From assembly GCA_963930955.1 (NCBI GenBank), contig OZ006967.1, forward strand, positions 2,232,001-2,296,000: a stretch of 64,000 nt of DNA, in the 5' to 3' direction. Under the pieces are notes generated by a model. It saw only the letters and a program-made list of their open reading frames with translations, was not told the DNA's origin and did not search any database. Source of the stretch: Scatomonas sp963930955 (lineage in GTDB: Bacteria > Bacillota > Clostridia > Lachnospirales > Lachnospiraceae). Both the position numbers and the translations under genes were made by a program. Each line of letters starts with the position of its first letter. Position 1 is the stretch's first letter. This document shows positions 41,574 through 50,239 of the stretch, in pieces.

Positions 41574-43243
41574 TCCGCATGACCCAGGAAACAGCTTCCG
41601 CCGATAAACTCCCGGAGAATAGAGTTCTGGGGCACCTGATCCGAAGGCATAGCCAGAAAATAATCCAGGAATTTCAGAAGCCTTCTGGCTTCCTGGTATT
41701 CCGGAGATTCCTCCGGCACCTGGAAGAGCACCGGCTCTGCATAAAGTTTCAGAACTGCGAATTCATAGACAAGGGCGGAGTTAAAGAAAGCGTCCGCCTG
41801 TTCCTGGAAGGGGAAAATGTATTGTTTCTCTCCCCGGCGCACAGAAGGCCACATAGCTATGGTTTCCGCAGCGGAGGTACTTCTGGTAAGATAGTCCCGG
41901 ACGATCCTTCGGATCAGCCTTCCATCGGTGGTGGGGATCCGGTTGTGTTCATCAATATTCAGCTGGGTCAGGGCGCTGATATATATTTTGAACTTGCTCT
42001 CTGCCGGCAGCATGAAGCTGAGCTGATCGTTCAGTCCGTGTATTCCCTCCAGGATCAGGATATCTCCCGGCCCCAGCCCCAGAAAATCTCCCCGGTACTC
42101 TCTCCTCTTGGTGTGAAAATTAAACCGGGGCAGTTCTACCTGTTCTCCCTTCATCAGGGAAGTCATCTGCCGATTAAACAAGGGAATATCCAGAGCCTCC
42201 AGACATTCAAAATCATAATTCCCATTTTCATCCCGGGGAGAATCCGCCCGGTTCAGGTAGTAATTGTCCAGGCTGACCGTATGGGGCCGCAGACCCCTGG
42301 CTGTAAGCTGAACCGCCAGTCTTCTGGAAAAAGTCGTCTTTCCCGAGGAGGAAGGTCCGGCAATCAGCACAAATTTTATTTCCGGTCTTTTTGCGATCAG
42401 GGAAGCGATCTCGGAGATCCGGCTTTCCTGGAGCGCCTCGGCCACACGCATCATACGGCCGTTTTCTCCCCGGCTGATGCATTCGTTCAGATCTCCCACT
42501 CCGTCGATCTCCAGCCTTTCTCCCCATTTTTCTGATTCCTGCTGAATGCGGAAGACTTTCCGGGAAGGATGAAACGGAGGGATCTCCTCCGGAGCTTCCG
42601 GTTCCGGCAGGAGCAGCACAAAACCCTCATCATACAGGCAAAGGTCAAAGTATTTCAGACACTCTGTATTCCAGACCATATAGCCGTAAAAATAATCCTC
42701 GTAATCCTCCAGCCGGTACAGGTTCACCCGGGACACACGGCGGTAGCGGAACAGCTTCTCCTTGTCCGGCATCCCCCAGGCGGCAAAAAGTTTTCTGGCG
42801 TCCGCGGTGTTGACGCTTCTTTTCCGGATGGGAAGCCGGCGGCTTACCAGCTCCCCCATACGGCTTTTCACCTGATCCAGCCGTTTCTGATCCAGCTTTC
42901 CCGGCCCCGTCAGGGTAAAATAATAGCCGCAGCTGACAGAGTAGTGAAGCACCGCCTTTTCCCCCTGTCCGCAGGCGGTTTGATGAAGCGCCTCCAGCAG
43001 CAGCAGGATTACGCTTCTTCTATATGTATTCAAACCCAGTTCCGACCCGGTGGTGATCAATTCCAGAGAACAGTCCCGGTCCAGAGTCTTGTGAAGTTCA
43101 AGGACCCGGCCCCCGGCTCTTACCAGCACTACCGGATGCCCGTCCGGGCTGGGAAGATTTTCCGCGATCTCCCCGTAAGTGGTTCCTGCCGGATAGAAAA
43201 AAGTTTTCCCTCCGGCCTTTACTGCAAACCCTGTTTCCGCCAT
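41570..43243 (-). CDS. TGS/ThrRS-like domains fused to uridine kinase
   Basis: 557 residues. N-terminal TGS-like fold (about 5-65), a segment resembling the threonyl-tRNA synthetase second additional domain (about 85-200, HYSVSCGYYFTLTG) and a P-loop kinase domain (about 290-500) with FVLIAGPSSSGKTTFSRRL, LDNYYLN, GDILILEGIHGLND and RRIVRDYLTRSTSA. This architecture is known in Clostridia and annotated as nucleoside or uridine kinase; the role of the synthetase-like part is unclear. It follows nif3 after a 58-nt gap holding a GC-rich hairpin. Confidence 0.88.
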   Translation of the reverse strand: MAETGFAVKAGGKTFFYPAGTTYGEIAENLPSPDGHPVVLVRAGGRVLELHKTLDRDCSLELITTGSELGLNTYRRSVILLLLEALHQTACGQGEKAVLHYSVSCGYYFTLTGPGKLDQKRLDQVKSRMGELVSRRLPIRKRSVNTADARKLFAAWGMPDKEKLFRYRRVSRVNLYRLEDYEDYFYGYMVWNTECLKYFDLCLYDEGFVLLLPEPEAPEEIPPFHPSRKVFRIQQESEKWGERLEIDGVGDLNECISRGENGRMMRVAEALQESRISEIASLIAKRPEIKFVLIAGPSSSGKTTFSRRLAVQLTARGLRPHTVSLDNYYLNRADSPRDENGNYDFECLEALDIPLFNRQMTSLMKGEQVELPRFNFHTKRREYRGDFLGLGPGDILILEGIHGLNDQLSFMLPAESKFKIYISALTQLNIDEHNRIPTTDGRLIRRIVRDYLTRSTSAAETIAMWPSVRRGEKQYIFPFQEQADAFFNSALVYEFAVLKLYAEPVLFQVPEESPEYQEARRLLKFLDYFLAMPSDQVPQNSILREFIGGSCFLGHAD

Positions 43244-43260
43244 TCCATGCCCCCTTTCCG

Positions 43261-43284
43261 CAGGCGGAGGCCCCCCTCCGCCTG
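43261..43284. repeat. GC-rich hairpin between nif3 and the uridine-kinase-like gene
   Basis: Arms caggcggagg / cctccgcctg with a CCCC loop. No U tract follows on the minus strand (CGGAAAGGGGG, which is the next ribosome site), so it is more likely an mRNA stability or partial-attenuation element than a terminator. Confidence 0.55.
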
Positions 43285-43301
43285 TCTCTTGCCCGATCTG
43301 C

Positions 43302-44084
43302 TTAAATGACAGAAAAAGGCTGACGAATCTCCATTCCTTTCACCTGGCAATCCTCCAGCAGCGCCTCCAGTTTACGGACCATGTAGGGAATAAAAACGGA
43401 TTCCGTCCCGTAATGGCCGGCATCCAGAATGAAAAGCCCCTGCGCCGCCGCGTCCATAGCCGTGTGGTAATCAATATCTCCGGTAACCAGGGCTTCCGCG
43501 CCTGCTTTCAGGGCATGGCCCACCACACTTTTTCCGGACCCTCCGCTGACTGCCGCCCGGTGGACGGTCCGGGCGGGATCCCCGTAGCAGCGCAGCGCCG
43601 GCAGACCCATCGTCTGCTTCACATGCTCCGCCAGTTCTTTCAGAGTCATGGGCCCGGGCAGTTCCCCTACACGGCCGATCCCCTGGGGGATTCCCTCCTG
43701 TTCCCCTGTCACCAGCAATACTTCCGAGCGGGTAAGCCCTAGCTGTTTCTCATTCAGGCTGGCCATACTCCCCACATCAAAATTTGTGTGCATGGCGTAG
43801 CAGACAATTCCATTCTCAGCTAAGGCAAGGAGCCTGCGTCCAAGAAAGCTTTCATCGCTGATCTTTTTGATTCCTCCGAAGATCAGAGGGTGGTGGGACA
43901 GGATCATATGGGCCCCCCAGGAAAGCGCCACCTCCACCGCCTCATCGTTTACGTCCAGACTAACCAGGATTTTTTTTACATCCCGATCCCGGCGTCCCAG
44001 CAAAAGCCCCGGGTTGTCCCAGTCCTCCGCCAGGGACAGCGGGTAATCCTTTTCCAGTATCCGGATGATTTCTTCACATTTCAT
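43302..44084 (-). CDS. Nif3-like dinuclear metal-centre protein
   Basis: 260 residues of the NIF3/DUF34 family (YqfO/YbgI), forming a toroidal hexamer with a dinuclear metal site. Metal-binding segments include MILSHHPLIFGG (near 58-69), HTNFDVGS and VTGDIDYHTAMDAA. A GTP cyclohydrolase I-like activity has been proposed for members; the function remains open. It overlaps trmK by 11 nt, a conserved neighbourhood in Firmicutes. Confidence 0.9.
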   Translation of the reverse strand: MKCEEIIRILEKDYPLSLAEDWDNPGLLLGRRDRDVKKILVSLDVNDEAVEVALSWGAHMILSHHPLIFGGIKKISDESFLGRRLLALAENGIVCYAMHTNFDVGSMASLNEKQLGLTRSEVLLVTGEQEGIPQGIGRVGELPGPMTLKELAEHVKQTMGLPALRCYGDPARTVHRAAVSGGSGKSVVGHALKAGAEALVTGDIDYHTAMDAAAQGLFILDAGHYGTESVFIPYMVRKLEALLEDCQVKGMEIRQPFSVI

Positions 44085-44781
44085 AATATGCTAACGCGCT
44101 GCGGATGATCCGCAGTTCCTCCTGAATTTCTGATAATCTTTCCCTGCTTCGCAGGGCCTTTTGCCCTTCCAGCGCAGCCCTCAGGGTTTCCATCTGCCCT
44201 CTGACTTTTCCCAGATATTCCAGCAGCAGCGGATGCCGGTCCCGCAGCAGACAGGGGCCGTACCGGACCTCTTCCGGAGCAAGCCTGCCTGTTTTTCCCG
44301 GAACCGCCCGCATCACCGGATAATATTTTCCCGCTTCCCGTACCATATTTTCTCCGGCTATATGAAAGCCCAGCTGTTCCAGACAGATCCGCAGTTCCCC
44401 TGCCTCGGACTGAGGTTCCAGAACCAGTTCTTCCGCCAGGGCCAGAACTCCGGCTCCCTGCCGGAGAATCCGGCTCATAAGCCTGCCTCCCATACCGGCC
44501 AGCACCACCGTATCCGCCTCTCCCGGTTCCACCGCTTCCAATCCGTCCGACAGCCTGGTCTCTATGCAGTGTTCCAGTCCCCGGGCCGCAATATTTCTCC
44601 GGGCCGCCTCCAGAGGGCCCGGATGGACATCCAGGGCCAGAGCTCCGGGAGTAATTTTATTTTCGCAGAGCCAGATGGACAGATAGCCGTGGTCGCAGCC
44701 CACGTCCGCCACTCGGCGGCCGGGGGTGACCATAGCTGCCACTTCTGCCATTCTCTCTGATAGTTCCATATTTTTTTTCAA
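44074..44781 (-). CDS. trmK: tRNA (adenine-22-N1)-methyltransferase (TrmK)
   Basis: 235-residue SAM methyltransferase: motif I VADVGCDHGYLSIWL (near 23-37), LALDVHPGPLEAARRN, ADTVVLAGMGGRLMSRIL (near 92-109) and LEPQSEAGELR are characteristic. The C-terminal half is a coiled-coil-like helical domain. It overlaps the rpoD stop in ATGA and nif3 downstream. Confidence 0.93.
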   Translation of the reverse strand: MKKNMELSERMAEVAAMVTPGRRVADVGCDHGYLSIWLCENKITPGALALDVHPGPLEAARRNIAARGLEHCIETRLSDGLEAVEPGEADTVVLAGMGGRLMSRILRQGAGVLALAEELVLEPQSEAGELRICLEQLGFHIAGENMVREAGKYYPVMRAVPGKTGRLAPEEVRYGPCLLRDRHPLLLEYLGKVRGQMETLRAALEGQKALRSRERLSEIQEELRIIRSALAYYEM

Positions 44782-45920
44782 TCCAGATAATCCTTCAGCT
44801 TCCTGCTGCGGCTGGGATGGCGCAGTTTCCGCAGGGCCTTGGCTTCAATCTGGCGGATCCGCTCTCTGGTAACGTTGAACTCTTTTCCTACTTCTTCCAG
44901 GGTTCTGGCCCGGCCGTCGTCCAGACCGAAACGGAGACGCAGAACCTTCTGCTCCCGGTCTGTCAGGGTGCTTAGCACATCCTCCAGCTGTTCCTTCAGC
45001 ATGGTAAAGGCTGCTGCGTCAGCAGGCACCGGTACATTGTCGTCCTGGATAAAATCCCCCAGATGGCTGTCTTCCTCCTCGCCGATGGGAGTCTCCAGAG
45101 AAACCGGCTCCTGGGAGATCTTTAAAATTTCCCGCACACGCTCTACAGACATATTCATCTCCTCCGCGATCTCCTCCGGGGAAGGTTCCCGGCCCAGTTC
45201 CTGGAGCAGCTGTCTGGAAACACGGATCAGTTTATTAATCGTTTCCACCATGTGCACAGGAATACGGATGGTTCTTGCCTGATCCGCAATGGCCCTGGTA
45301 ATGGCCTGCCGGATCCACCAGGTGGCATACGTAGAAAATTTATATCCTTTGCGGTAGTCAAACTTCTCCACCGCTTTGATCAGACCCAGATTTCCCTCCT
45401 GGATCAGATCCAGAAACAGCATGCCCCTGCCCACGTAGCGCTTGGCAATAGACACAACCAGTCTCAGATTGGCCTCTGCCAGCCTTTTCTTGGCGCTCTC
45501 GTCCCCCTGCTCCATGCGCTGGGCCAGATCGATTTCTTCCTCCGCGGACAGCAGGGGAACCTTTCCGATCTCTTTCAGATACATGCGGACCGGATCCTCA
45601 ATGCTGATGCCTTCCGGCACAGACAGATCCAGATTCTCCATATCCACTTCCTCTTCTTCATCCAGGTTGATATCATCATCGCTGAGAAGCAGAAGAGAAT
45701 CCACATCCGAATCATTCTCCGTAATCCGAAGAACGTCTACTCCATGGGCTTCCAGATACTGGTATACTTTTTCCATCTGCTCGTCACTCAGGGAAGCCTC
45801 TTTAAAATACTCTTTAACCTCCTGATTCTCCAGCATATTTTTTTTCTTCTTGGCCAGTTCCACCAGGCCTTTCAGTTTTTCCATGAATTTTTCTTTATCC
45901 ATCTCCATAGATCCGTCCAT
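44778..45920 (-). CDS. rpoD: RNA polymerase principal sigma factor (RpoD/SigA)
   Basis: 380 residues. Region 1.1 (about 10-80) is followed by an acidic linker (SDVDSLLLLSDDDINLDEEEE), region 1.2 (DPVRMYLKEIG), region 2 (LRLVVSIAKRYVGRGMLFLDLIQEGNLGLIK; YKFSTYATWWIRQAITRAI), region 3 and region 4 (VTRERIRQIEAKALRKLRHPSRS), ending in KLKDYLD. It recognises TTGACA/TATAAT promoters such as those listed here. It lies 50 nt after dnaG, in the macromolecular synthesis arrangement without rpsU. Confidence 0.97.
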   Translation of the reverse strand: MDGSMEMDKEKFMEKLKGLVELAKKKKNMLENQEVKEYFKEASLSDEQMEKVYQYLEAHGVDVLRITENDSDVDSLLLLSDDDINLDEEEEVDMENLDLSVPEGISIEDPVRMYLKEIGKVPLLSAEEEIDLAQRMEQGDESAKKRLAEANLRLVVSIAKRYVGRGMLFLDLIQEGNLGLIKAVEKFDYRKGYKFSTYATWWIRQAITRAIADQARTIRIPVHMVETINKLIRVSRQLLQELGREPSPEEIAEEMNMSVERVREILKISQEPVSLETPIGEEEDSHLGDFIQDDNVPVPADAAAFTMLKEQLEDVLSTLTDREQKVLRLRFGLDDGRARTLEEVGKEFNVTRERIRQIEAKALRKLRHPSRSRKLKDYLD

Positions 45921-45970
45921 CCTTTCATTGTCTATGTGTATTTTATCCCTCTGTATTAGCGGGTAAACTC

Positions 45971-47755
45971 TTACCCGGGCAGAATATCTCCCGGGAGAGG
46001 CCCTGCCTGAAATTGCTCCAGCTGTTTTTTCTCCTCCATCAGCTCCTGCAGCCCCCGCATATCCTCCGGGTCCAGATGGGACAGCCGGTAATTCAGGCTG
46101 CTTTCTTTCATATTCCAGATCACATCCTTCAGGGCTTTCCTCTGCTCCTCCGGATTGTCCAGGGTAAGCCTGGTATGAAACAGGGCTGCTGCCTGACTCT
46201 GCTGTTCGCCGTCCTCAAAATGGCTGATGATCCGCGCCGGATTTATTTCTCCTTCCCGGTACTGTTCCTCCACCATCTCCGCTACCTGGCGGAAAAAAGG
46301 AGTTACAAAATCCCGGCTGGTAATGTACCGGGACAGCCCAGGCAGGATTTCCGGGTAGCTGGTCATCCAGGTAAGCATGAGTTTCTGGGCTTTCCGGGCC
46401 CCGTCCTCTTTTTCCCGCTTTCCTTCCGTTCCCGGTACTGGCCGGTCCCGGGTTTTGATTCCCGCTCCCTTCAGGGCCAGCCGGTTGATCTGTTTCCGCA
46501 GGGTCTCCCCCTCAATGTGGTAGGTTCTGGCCACCGCCTCCACATAACTGTTCCTCTCGATTTCATCCTCAAACTTCAGAAGACGGGCCGCAGTCTCATG
46601 GAAAAAGTCGCTTTTCCCCTGGGGATCTCCCATATCATACTTCTGCTGGAGAATACGGATCTCATATAAAAAGCTGTTTTCCCCTTTCTCCAGTCTCTCC
46701 TCAAAAGCCTCCATGCCCTCTGCGCCGATAAATTCATCCGGATCCTTGTGGGGGCTCAGATTCACGACTCTGGCGGCAAGCCCCGCCTCCCGCAGCATGG
46801 GAATGGCCCGCAGGGCCGCTTTTACGCCGGCCTCATCGCTGTCATAGATGACCAGGACCTCATCGGTATAGCGTTTCAGCAGGCTGGCCTGCTGGGAGGT
46901 AAGAGCCGTGCCCAGAGAAGCCACCGCATTGGTAAAGCCTGCCTGGTGCATGGAGATCACATCCATATACCCTTCGCAGAGGATCAGATTCCTGCGCCGG
47001 GAACTCCGGGCGGCGTGGAGGCCGTACAGGTTCCTGCTTTTATCAAAAATCATCGTTTCCGGAGAGTTCAGGTATTTCGGCTTGGCGTCTCCCAGAACCC
47101 TTCCGCCGAAACCGATGACCCGGCTGTTGGCGTCCATAATGGGGTAGATCACCCGATTCCAGAATTTGTCGTAAATTCCCCGCTTTTCATCCATATTAAA
47201 CAGGCCGGATTCCATCAGGATCTCATCCCTGTAGTTTTTCTGCTTCAGATATCTGTAAAGATCATTGCTGAACTTGTCCGAATACCCCAAGCCGAACCGG
47301 CGTATGGTTTCATCCTTCAGCCCCCGGTCTTTCAGATACTTACGTGCCCTCTCCCCGGCTGCGGACCGGAGCTTTACATAGAAATATTTTGCTGCCTCTT
47401 TGTTTATTTCCAGCAAAAGAGCTTTCTTATCCGCCTGCTCTCTGGCCTCCTTGGAATAAACCGGCTCCGGCAGCTGCACCCCGGCCCGCTCCGCCAGAAG
47501 CTTCAGCGCCTCCTGGAAGGAATAATTTTCGTATTCCATCAGAAAGGTAAATACATTTCCTCCGGCTCCGCAGCCAAAGCAGTAGTACATCTGTTTTCCG
47601 GGGCTTACGGAAAAGGAGGGGGACTTTTCATTGTGGAAAGGACAGAGGCCGAAATAGGAACTGCCTTTTCTCTGGAGTTTTACATACCCTCCGATGAGAT
47701 CCACAATATCTGTCCGGGAGCGGACTTCTTCAATAATTTCTTCCGAATACCGCAT
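45971..47755 (-). CDS. dnaG: DNA primase (DnaG)
   Basis: 594 residues. Zinc-binding domain CPFHNEKSPSFSVSPGKQMYYCFGC (about 38-62, CHC2 type), catalytic TOPRIM core with LILCEGYMDVISMHQAGF (near 256-273) and VIYDSDEAGVKAALRA, and a C-terminal helicase-interacting region. It synthesises RNA primers for replication. It begins 9 nt after dgt. Confidence 0.96.
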   Translation of the reverse strand: MRYSEEIIEEVRSRTDIVDLIGGYVKLQRKGSSYFGLCPFHNEKSPSFSVSPGKQMYYCFGCGAGGNVFTFLMEYENYSFQEALKLLAERAGVQLPEPVYSKEAREQADKKALLLEINKEAAKYFYVKLRSAAGERARKYLKDRGLKDETIRRFGLGYSDKFSNDLYRYLKQKNYRDEILMESGLFNMDEKRGIYDKFWNRVIYPIMDANSRVIGFGGRVLGDAKPKYLNSPETMIFDKSRNLYGLHAARSSRRRNLILCEGYMDVISMHQAGFTNAVASLGTALTSQQASLLKRYTDEVLVIYDSDEAGVKAALRAIPMLREAGLAARVVNLSPHKDPDEFIGAEGMEAFEERLEKGENSFLYEIRILQQKYDMGDPQGKSDFFHETAARLLKFEDEIERNSYVEAVARTYHIEGETLRKQINRLALKGAGIKTRDRPVPGTEGKREKEDGARKAQKLMLTWMTSYPEILPGLSRYITSRDFVTPFFRQVAEMVEEQYREGEINPARIISHFEDGEQQSQAAALFHTRLTLDNPEEQRKALKDVIWNMKESSLNYRLSHLDPEDMRGLQELMEEKKQLEQFQAGPLPGDILPG

Positions 47756-47764
47756 ACTTCCTCC

Positions 47765-48772
47765 TTAATACACCGCCCAGGCCTTCGGTACAAAAATTTC
47801 CTTGAATTTATGGATCGAATACTGATCCGTCATGCCGGATATGTAATCGCAGACTACCCGCTCCCGGGGTTCTCCCCGGGCGATAAGCTCCTGGTATTCC
47901 CGGGAGAGCTTGTCCGGATTCCTGCTGTAGTATTCATACAATTCCCGGAGCATGTTCTTGGCCTTTTCCTCCTCCTGCTTGGCTGCGGGATTGGTATACA
48001 CATTTTCAAACATCAGTTTCCGCAGAGTCATCATGGCCTCGTGGATTTCTTCCGACTGAATGATCCGGTCCTTTCCGCTGCTGTTTGCCACAATATCATG
48101 GATCAGCGTATTCAGCCTCTCCCGGGTGGTTCCTCCCAGGATCACCCGGAGGGTAATGGGAATGTCATCCTCGCTGATAATACCGGCCCGCTCCGCGTCA
48201 TCCATATCATGGTGGATATAAGAAATTTTATCACAGAGCCGCACCACCTGCCCCTCCAGGGTATGGGGATGGCCGGCTGTCCGATGGTTCAGGATCCCGT
48301 CCCTGACTTCCCAGGTCAGATTCAGCCCTTCCCCGTTCTTTTCAATGGTATCCACGACCCGCAGACTCTGTTTATAATGGGCAAAACCCACAGGACATAC
48401 TTCATTCAGGGCGTCCTCCCCGGAATGGCCGAAGGGGGTATGGCCCAGATCATGCCCCAGGGCAATGGCCTCCACCAGATCCTCATTCAGCTCCAGGGCC
48501 TTGGCCACGGTTCTGGCCGTCTGGGAAACCTCCAGGGTGTGGGTCAACCGGGTGCGGTAATGATCTCCCTGGGGTGCCAGAAAAACCTGGGTCTTATCCT
48601 TCAGCCTCCGAAAGGCTTTTGAGTGAAGGATCCGGTCCCGGTCTCTCTGATAGACAGTGCGGATATCACACTCTGGTTCCGGAACCTGCCTTCCCCTGGA
48701 ATTCCGGCTGTGGGAAGCGTAGGGACTCAGATCCCGGAACTCTTTTTCTTCAAAATTTTCTCTGATATTCAT
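47765..48772 (-). CDS. dgt: Deoxyguanosinetriphosphate triphosphohydrolase-like protein
   Basis: HD-superfamily dNTPase, 335 residues from the ATG at 48772, which follows GGGAGG; an alternative ATG at 48799 adds nine residues. Motifs: SPYASHSRNSRGRQVPEP (near 15-32), RTRLTHTLEVSQTART (first HD histidine), ALGHDLGHTPFGHSGE and YIHHDMDDAERAG. It regulates dNTP pools by releasing tripolyphosphate. First gene of the dgt-dnaG-rpoD-trmK-nif3 run, immediately upstream of primase as in many Clostridia. Confidence 0.92.
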   Translation of the reverse strand: MNIRENFEEKEFRDLSPYASHSRNSRGRQVPEPECDIRTVYQRDRDRILHSKAFRRLKDKTQVFLAPQGDHYRTRLTHTLEVSQTARTVAKALELNEDLVEAIALGHDLGHTPFGHSGEDALNEVCPVGFAHYKQSLRVVDTIEKNGEGLNLTWEVRDGILNHRTAGHPHTLEGQVVRLCDKISYIHHDMDDAERAGIISEDDIPITLRVILGGTTRERLNTLIHDIVANSSGKDRIIQSEEIHEAMMTLRKLMFENVYTNPAAKQEEEKAKNMLRELYEYYSRNPDKLSREYQELIARGEPRERVVCDYISGMTDQYSIHKFKEIFVPKAWAVY

Positions 48773-48812
48773 TTTTTCTTCACCTCCCTGCCGGTTCATT
48801 GCTCCTATTTAT

Positions 48813-48852
48813 ATTATACGACAGACTTTCCGTTTTTCCTTTTAGGAAAAAC
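48813..48852 (-). promoter_or_regulatory. dgt-dnaG-rpoD promoter region with palindrome
   Basis: Minus strand TATAAT (48813-48818) is a clear -10. The expected -35 position is poor and is covered by the perfect palindrome gtttttcct-ttt-aggaaaaac (48832-48852), suggesting control by a DNA-binding protein. Confidence 0.55.
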
Positions 48853-48913
48853 TCTTTTCACAAAAGATCCTTTGTTTGCCCCGGCTGCAGCAGCGGAAAC
48901 CTTCCCCTCTGCT

Positions 48914-48953
48914 AAAAATCCGGAGCCCTTTCCTGAAAGAAAGTTCTCCGGAT
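48914..48953 (-). terminator. Terminator after the carD gene
   Basis: Arms atccggag / ctccggat with an inner CTTTC/GAAAG stem; the minus strand continues TTTTTAG. It starts 16 nt beyond the stop codon. Confidence 0.85.
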
Positions 48954-48968
48954 CATCCCTTTGTTCTA

Positions 48969-49487
48969 TTATAGCTGTCCCTGAGCTTTTTTCTGCAGAC
49001 AGGTACTGATAAAACTCTCGATTTCTGATTTTTCTTTTCCCAGGGCCATGGCAAGTTCGCTGTAAAGATACTCTTCCGTCCGGCGGAAATACCGTTCGTC
49101 TGTGGAGGTGACTTTTTTCCCCTGCCGCAGCCGCCGGCTTCTTCTCCTTCGCAGGGTCTTCAGCATGCTGGCCCACTGCCGGCAGTCCAGAGAACGCAGA
49201 GCAGCTTTGTAGGTGTCTTCCCGGAACTTTTCCTGGGAAACCGTCAGTTCCGAAAGTTCAGGAATCTCCAGGATCAGCTCCATTGCCTCCTGTTTATTCA
49301 TGGGCTTCCGCAAAGGCACTTTCCCATTCTCTACCGGACAGTAGATCTTTGTATCCCGTTCCCCCAGGGGAACAAGAATGTAATACAGTTTGTTTTTATC
49401 CGCTCCCCTTAATTCCAGGTGGGTCGTCCCGCTCACTTCACAGATTCCTTTCTCCCCATAGACGACAAACTCACCTTTTTCCAACAT
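48969..49487 (-). CDS. CarD/CdnL-family transcription regulator
   Basis: 172 residues. The N-terminal RNA polymerase-interacting Tudor-like module (FVVYGEKGICEVSGTTHLEL; LYYILVPLGERDTKIYCPVEN, about 7-60) precedes a helical basic DNA-binding domain (KTLRRRRSRRLRQGKKVTSTDERYFRR, about 108-136). CarD proteins bind the polymerase beta subunit and stabilise open promoters. It is monocistronic, with a strong promoter about 165 nt upstream and its own terminator, next to the sigma-factor operon. Confidence 0.9.
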   Translation of the reverse strand: MLEKGEFVVYGEKGICEVSGTTHLELRGADKNKLYYILVPLGERDTKIYCPVENGKVPLRKPMNKQEAMELILEIPELSELTVSQEKFREDTYKAALRSLDCRQWASMLKTLRRRRSRRLRQGKKVTSTDERYFRRTEEYLYSELAMALGKEKSEIESFISTCLQKKAQGQL

Positions 49488-49652
49488 GCTGCCTCCTCCT
49501 TTCCTTTCGGTTCTGTTTCATGCACTCTTTTTAGCCGGGCAGGGAAAGTCCCCTTCCCTGATCCGCAAAAAAGAAACTGCTTCCTCCTTTCGCCAGCCGG
49601 AGCAGCTCCTGATTTCCTGTCCATCGGAGTTCCGATGCTTAACTTATTTTTT

Positions 49653-49681
49653 ATTATACCCCAAATTTTACCATTTCGTAA
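49653..49681 (-). promoter_or_regulatory. carD promoter
   Basis: Minus strand TTACGA (49676-49681), 17-base spacer, TATAAT (49653-49658). The long leader contains a hairpin catcgga/tccgatg (49622-49637) close to the start site. Confidence 0.75.
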
Positions 49682-49696
49682 GATTTTTTTACACAT

Positions 49697-49722
49697 AAAA
49701 AATCCCTTGTCTCCAAGGGATT
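49697..49722 (-). terminator. Terminator of tRNA-Leu
   Basis: Perfect 9-base arms aatcccttg / caagggatt with a 4-base loop and a minus-strand TTTT tail, 6 nt after the tRNA. Confidence 0.9.
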
Positions 49723-49727
49723 CCAAC

Positions 49728-49811
49728 TGCGGAAGATGGGACTTGAACCCACACGACATTGCTGCCACAAGATCCTTAGTCTTGCTCGTCTGCCAGTTCC
49801 GACACTTCCGC
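49728..49811 (-). tRNA. tRNA-Leu, anticodon AAG
   Basis: 84 nt with a 7-bp acceptor stem (GCGGAAG/CTTCCGC), a D loop containing GGAACTGGCAGA, anticodon stem CAAGA/TCTTG enclosing the loop CTAAGGA (anticodon AAG, codon CUU), a long class II variable arm and TTCAAGT in the T loop. The discriminator is A and CCA is not encoded (TTG follows). An A at position 34 implies conversion to inosine by TadA. Single-gene transcription unit. Confidence 0.92.
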
Positions 49812-49847
49812 ATGCTGATACGGGTTTCAACCCGAACAACAAAAGTA

Positions 49848-49876
49848 ATTATAGCATGGGATAAAGATTTCGTCAA
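49848..49876 (-). promoter_or_regulatory. tRNA-Leu promoter
   Basis: Minus strand TTGACG (49871-49876), 17-base spacer, TATAAT (49848-49853). The short leader carries the perfect hairpin cgggtttcaacccg (49821-49834) just before the mature 5' end. Confidence 0.85.
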
Positions 49877-49927
49877 CCGCTTTTTAGAAAAAGATTGGTT
49901 CTCATCCACCCTCCCAGAGGGCAGGAT

Positions 49928-50206
49928 CTACTCGTCCCACCCCTCGTAAAAGCGCACGTTGACGGAGATATTTCTTACGACCGCATCCTTTTCCACCGCC
50001 AGATCACCAGGATCTGAAACCGGTGGAAATTTGGGTTCCTCCTCCTCCAGTTCTACCTGGATCCAGTCGTAGGCGGCTGCGTTGGCGTTCTCTATGGCTT
50101 CATCCAGCGTGTCTCCGGATGCCTCGCAGCATTCCAGATCCGGAAAGTAGCCCTTATAGCCGCCGGACTCTGTCTTTCGGAATACAGCAGGATAAATAAA
50201 CTTCAT
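49928..50206 (-). CDS. Orphan HicB-like protein
   Basis: 92 residues with the HicB partial RNase H fold at the N terminus (YPAVFRKTESGGYKGYFPDLECCEASGDTLDEAIENANAA region, about 5-45). The remainder is acidic, and no helix-turn-helix or ribbon-helix-helix segment is obvious. HicB normally neutralises a HicA mRNA-cleaving toxin; no HicA-sized frame with a KGSH-type motif flanks it. It may be a solitary relict or a regulator. A palindrome overlaps its promoter. Confidence 0.82.
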   Translation of the reverse strand: MKFIYPAVFRKTESGGYKGYFPDLECCEASGDTLDEAIENANAAAYDWIQVELEEEEPKFPPVSDPGDLAVEKDAVVRNISVNVRFYEGWDE

Positions 50207-50239
50207 AAATCTTTCCTCCTCTTAAATTAGACGTAAATG

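Noticed and set aside
41213..42535. 440-codon plus-strand frame covering rnpB and the kinase gene
   Set aside because: It crosses conserved RNase P RNA and is antisense to the kinase gene; no family match.
49433..49909. 158-codon minus-strand frame containing the peptide CRNWQTSKTKDLVAAMSCGFKSHLP
   Set aside because: This is the well-known spurious translation of a tRNA gene, here tRNA-Leu, plus its promoter and the carD leader.
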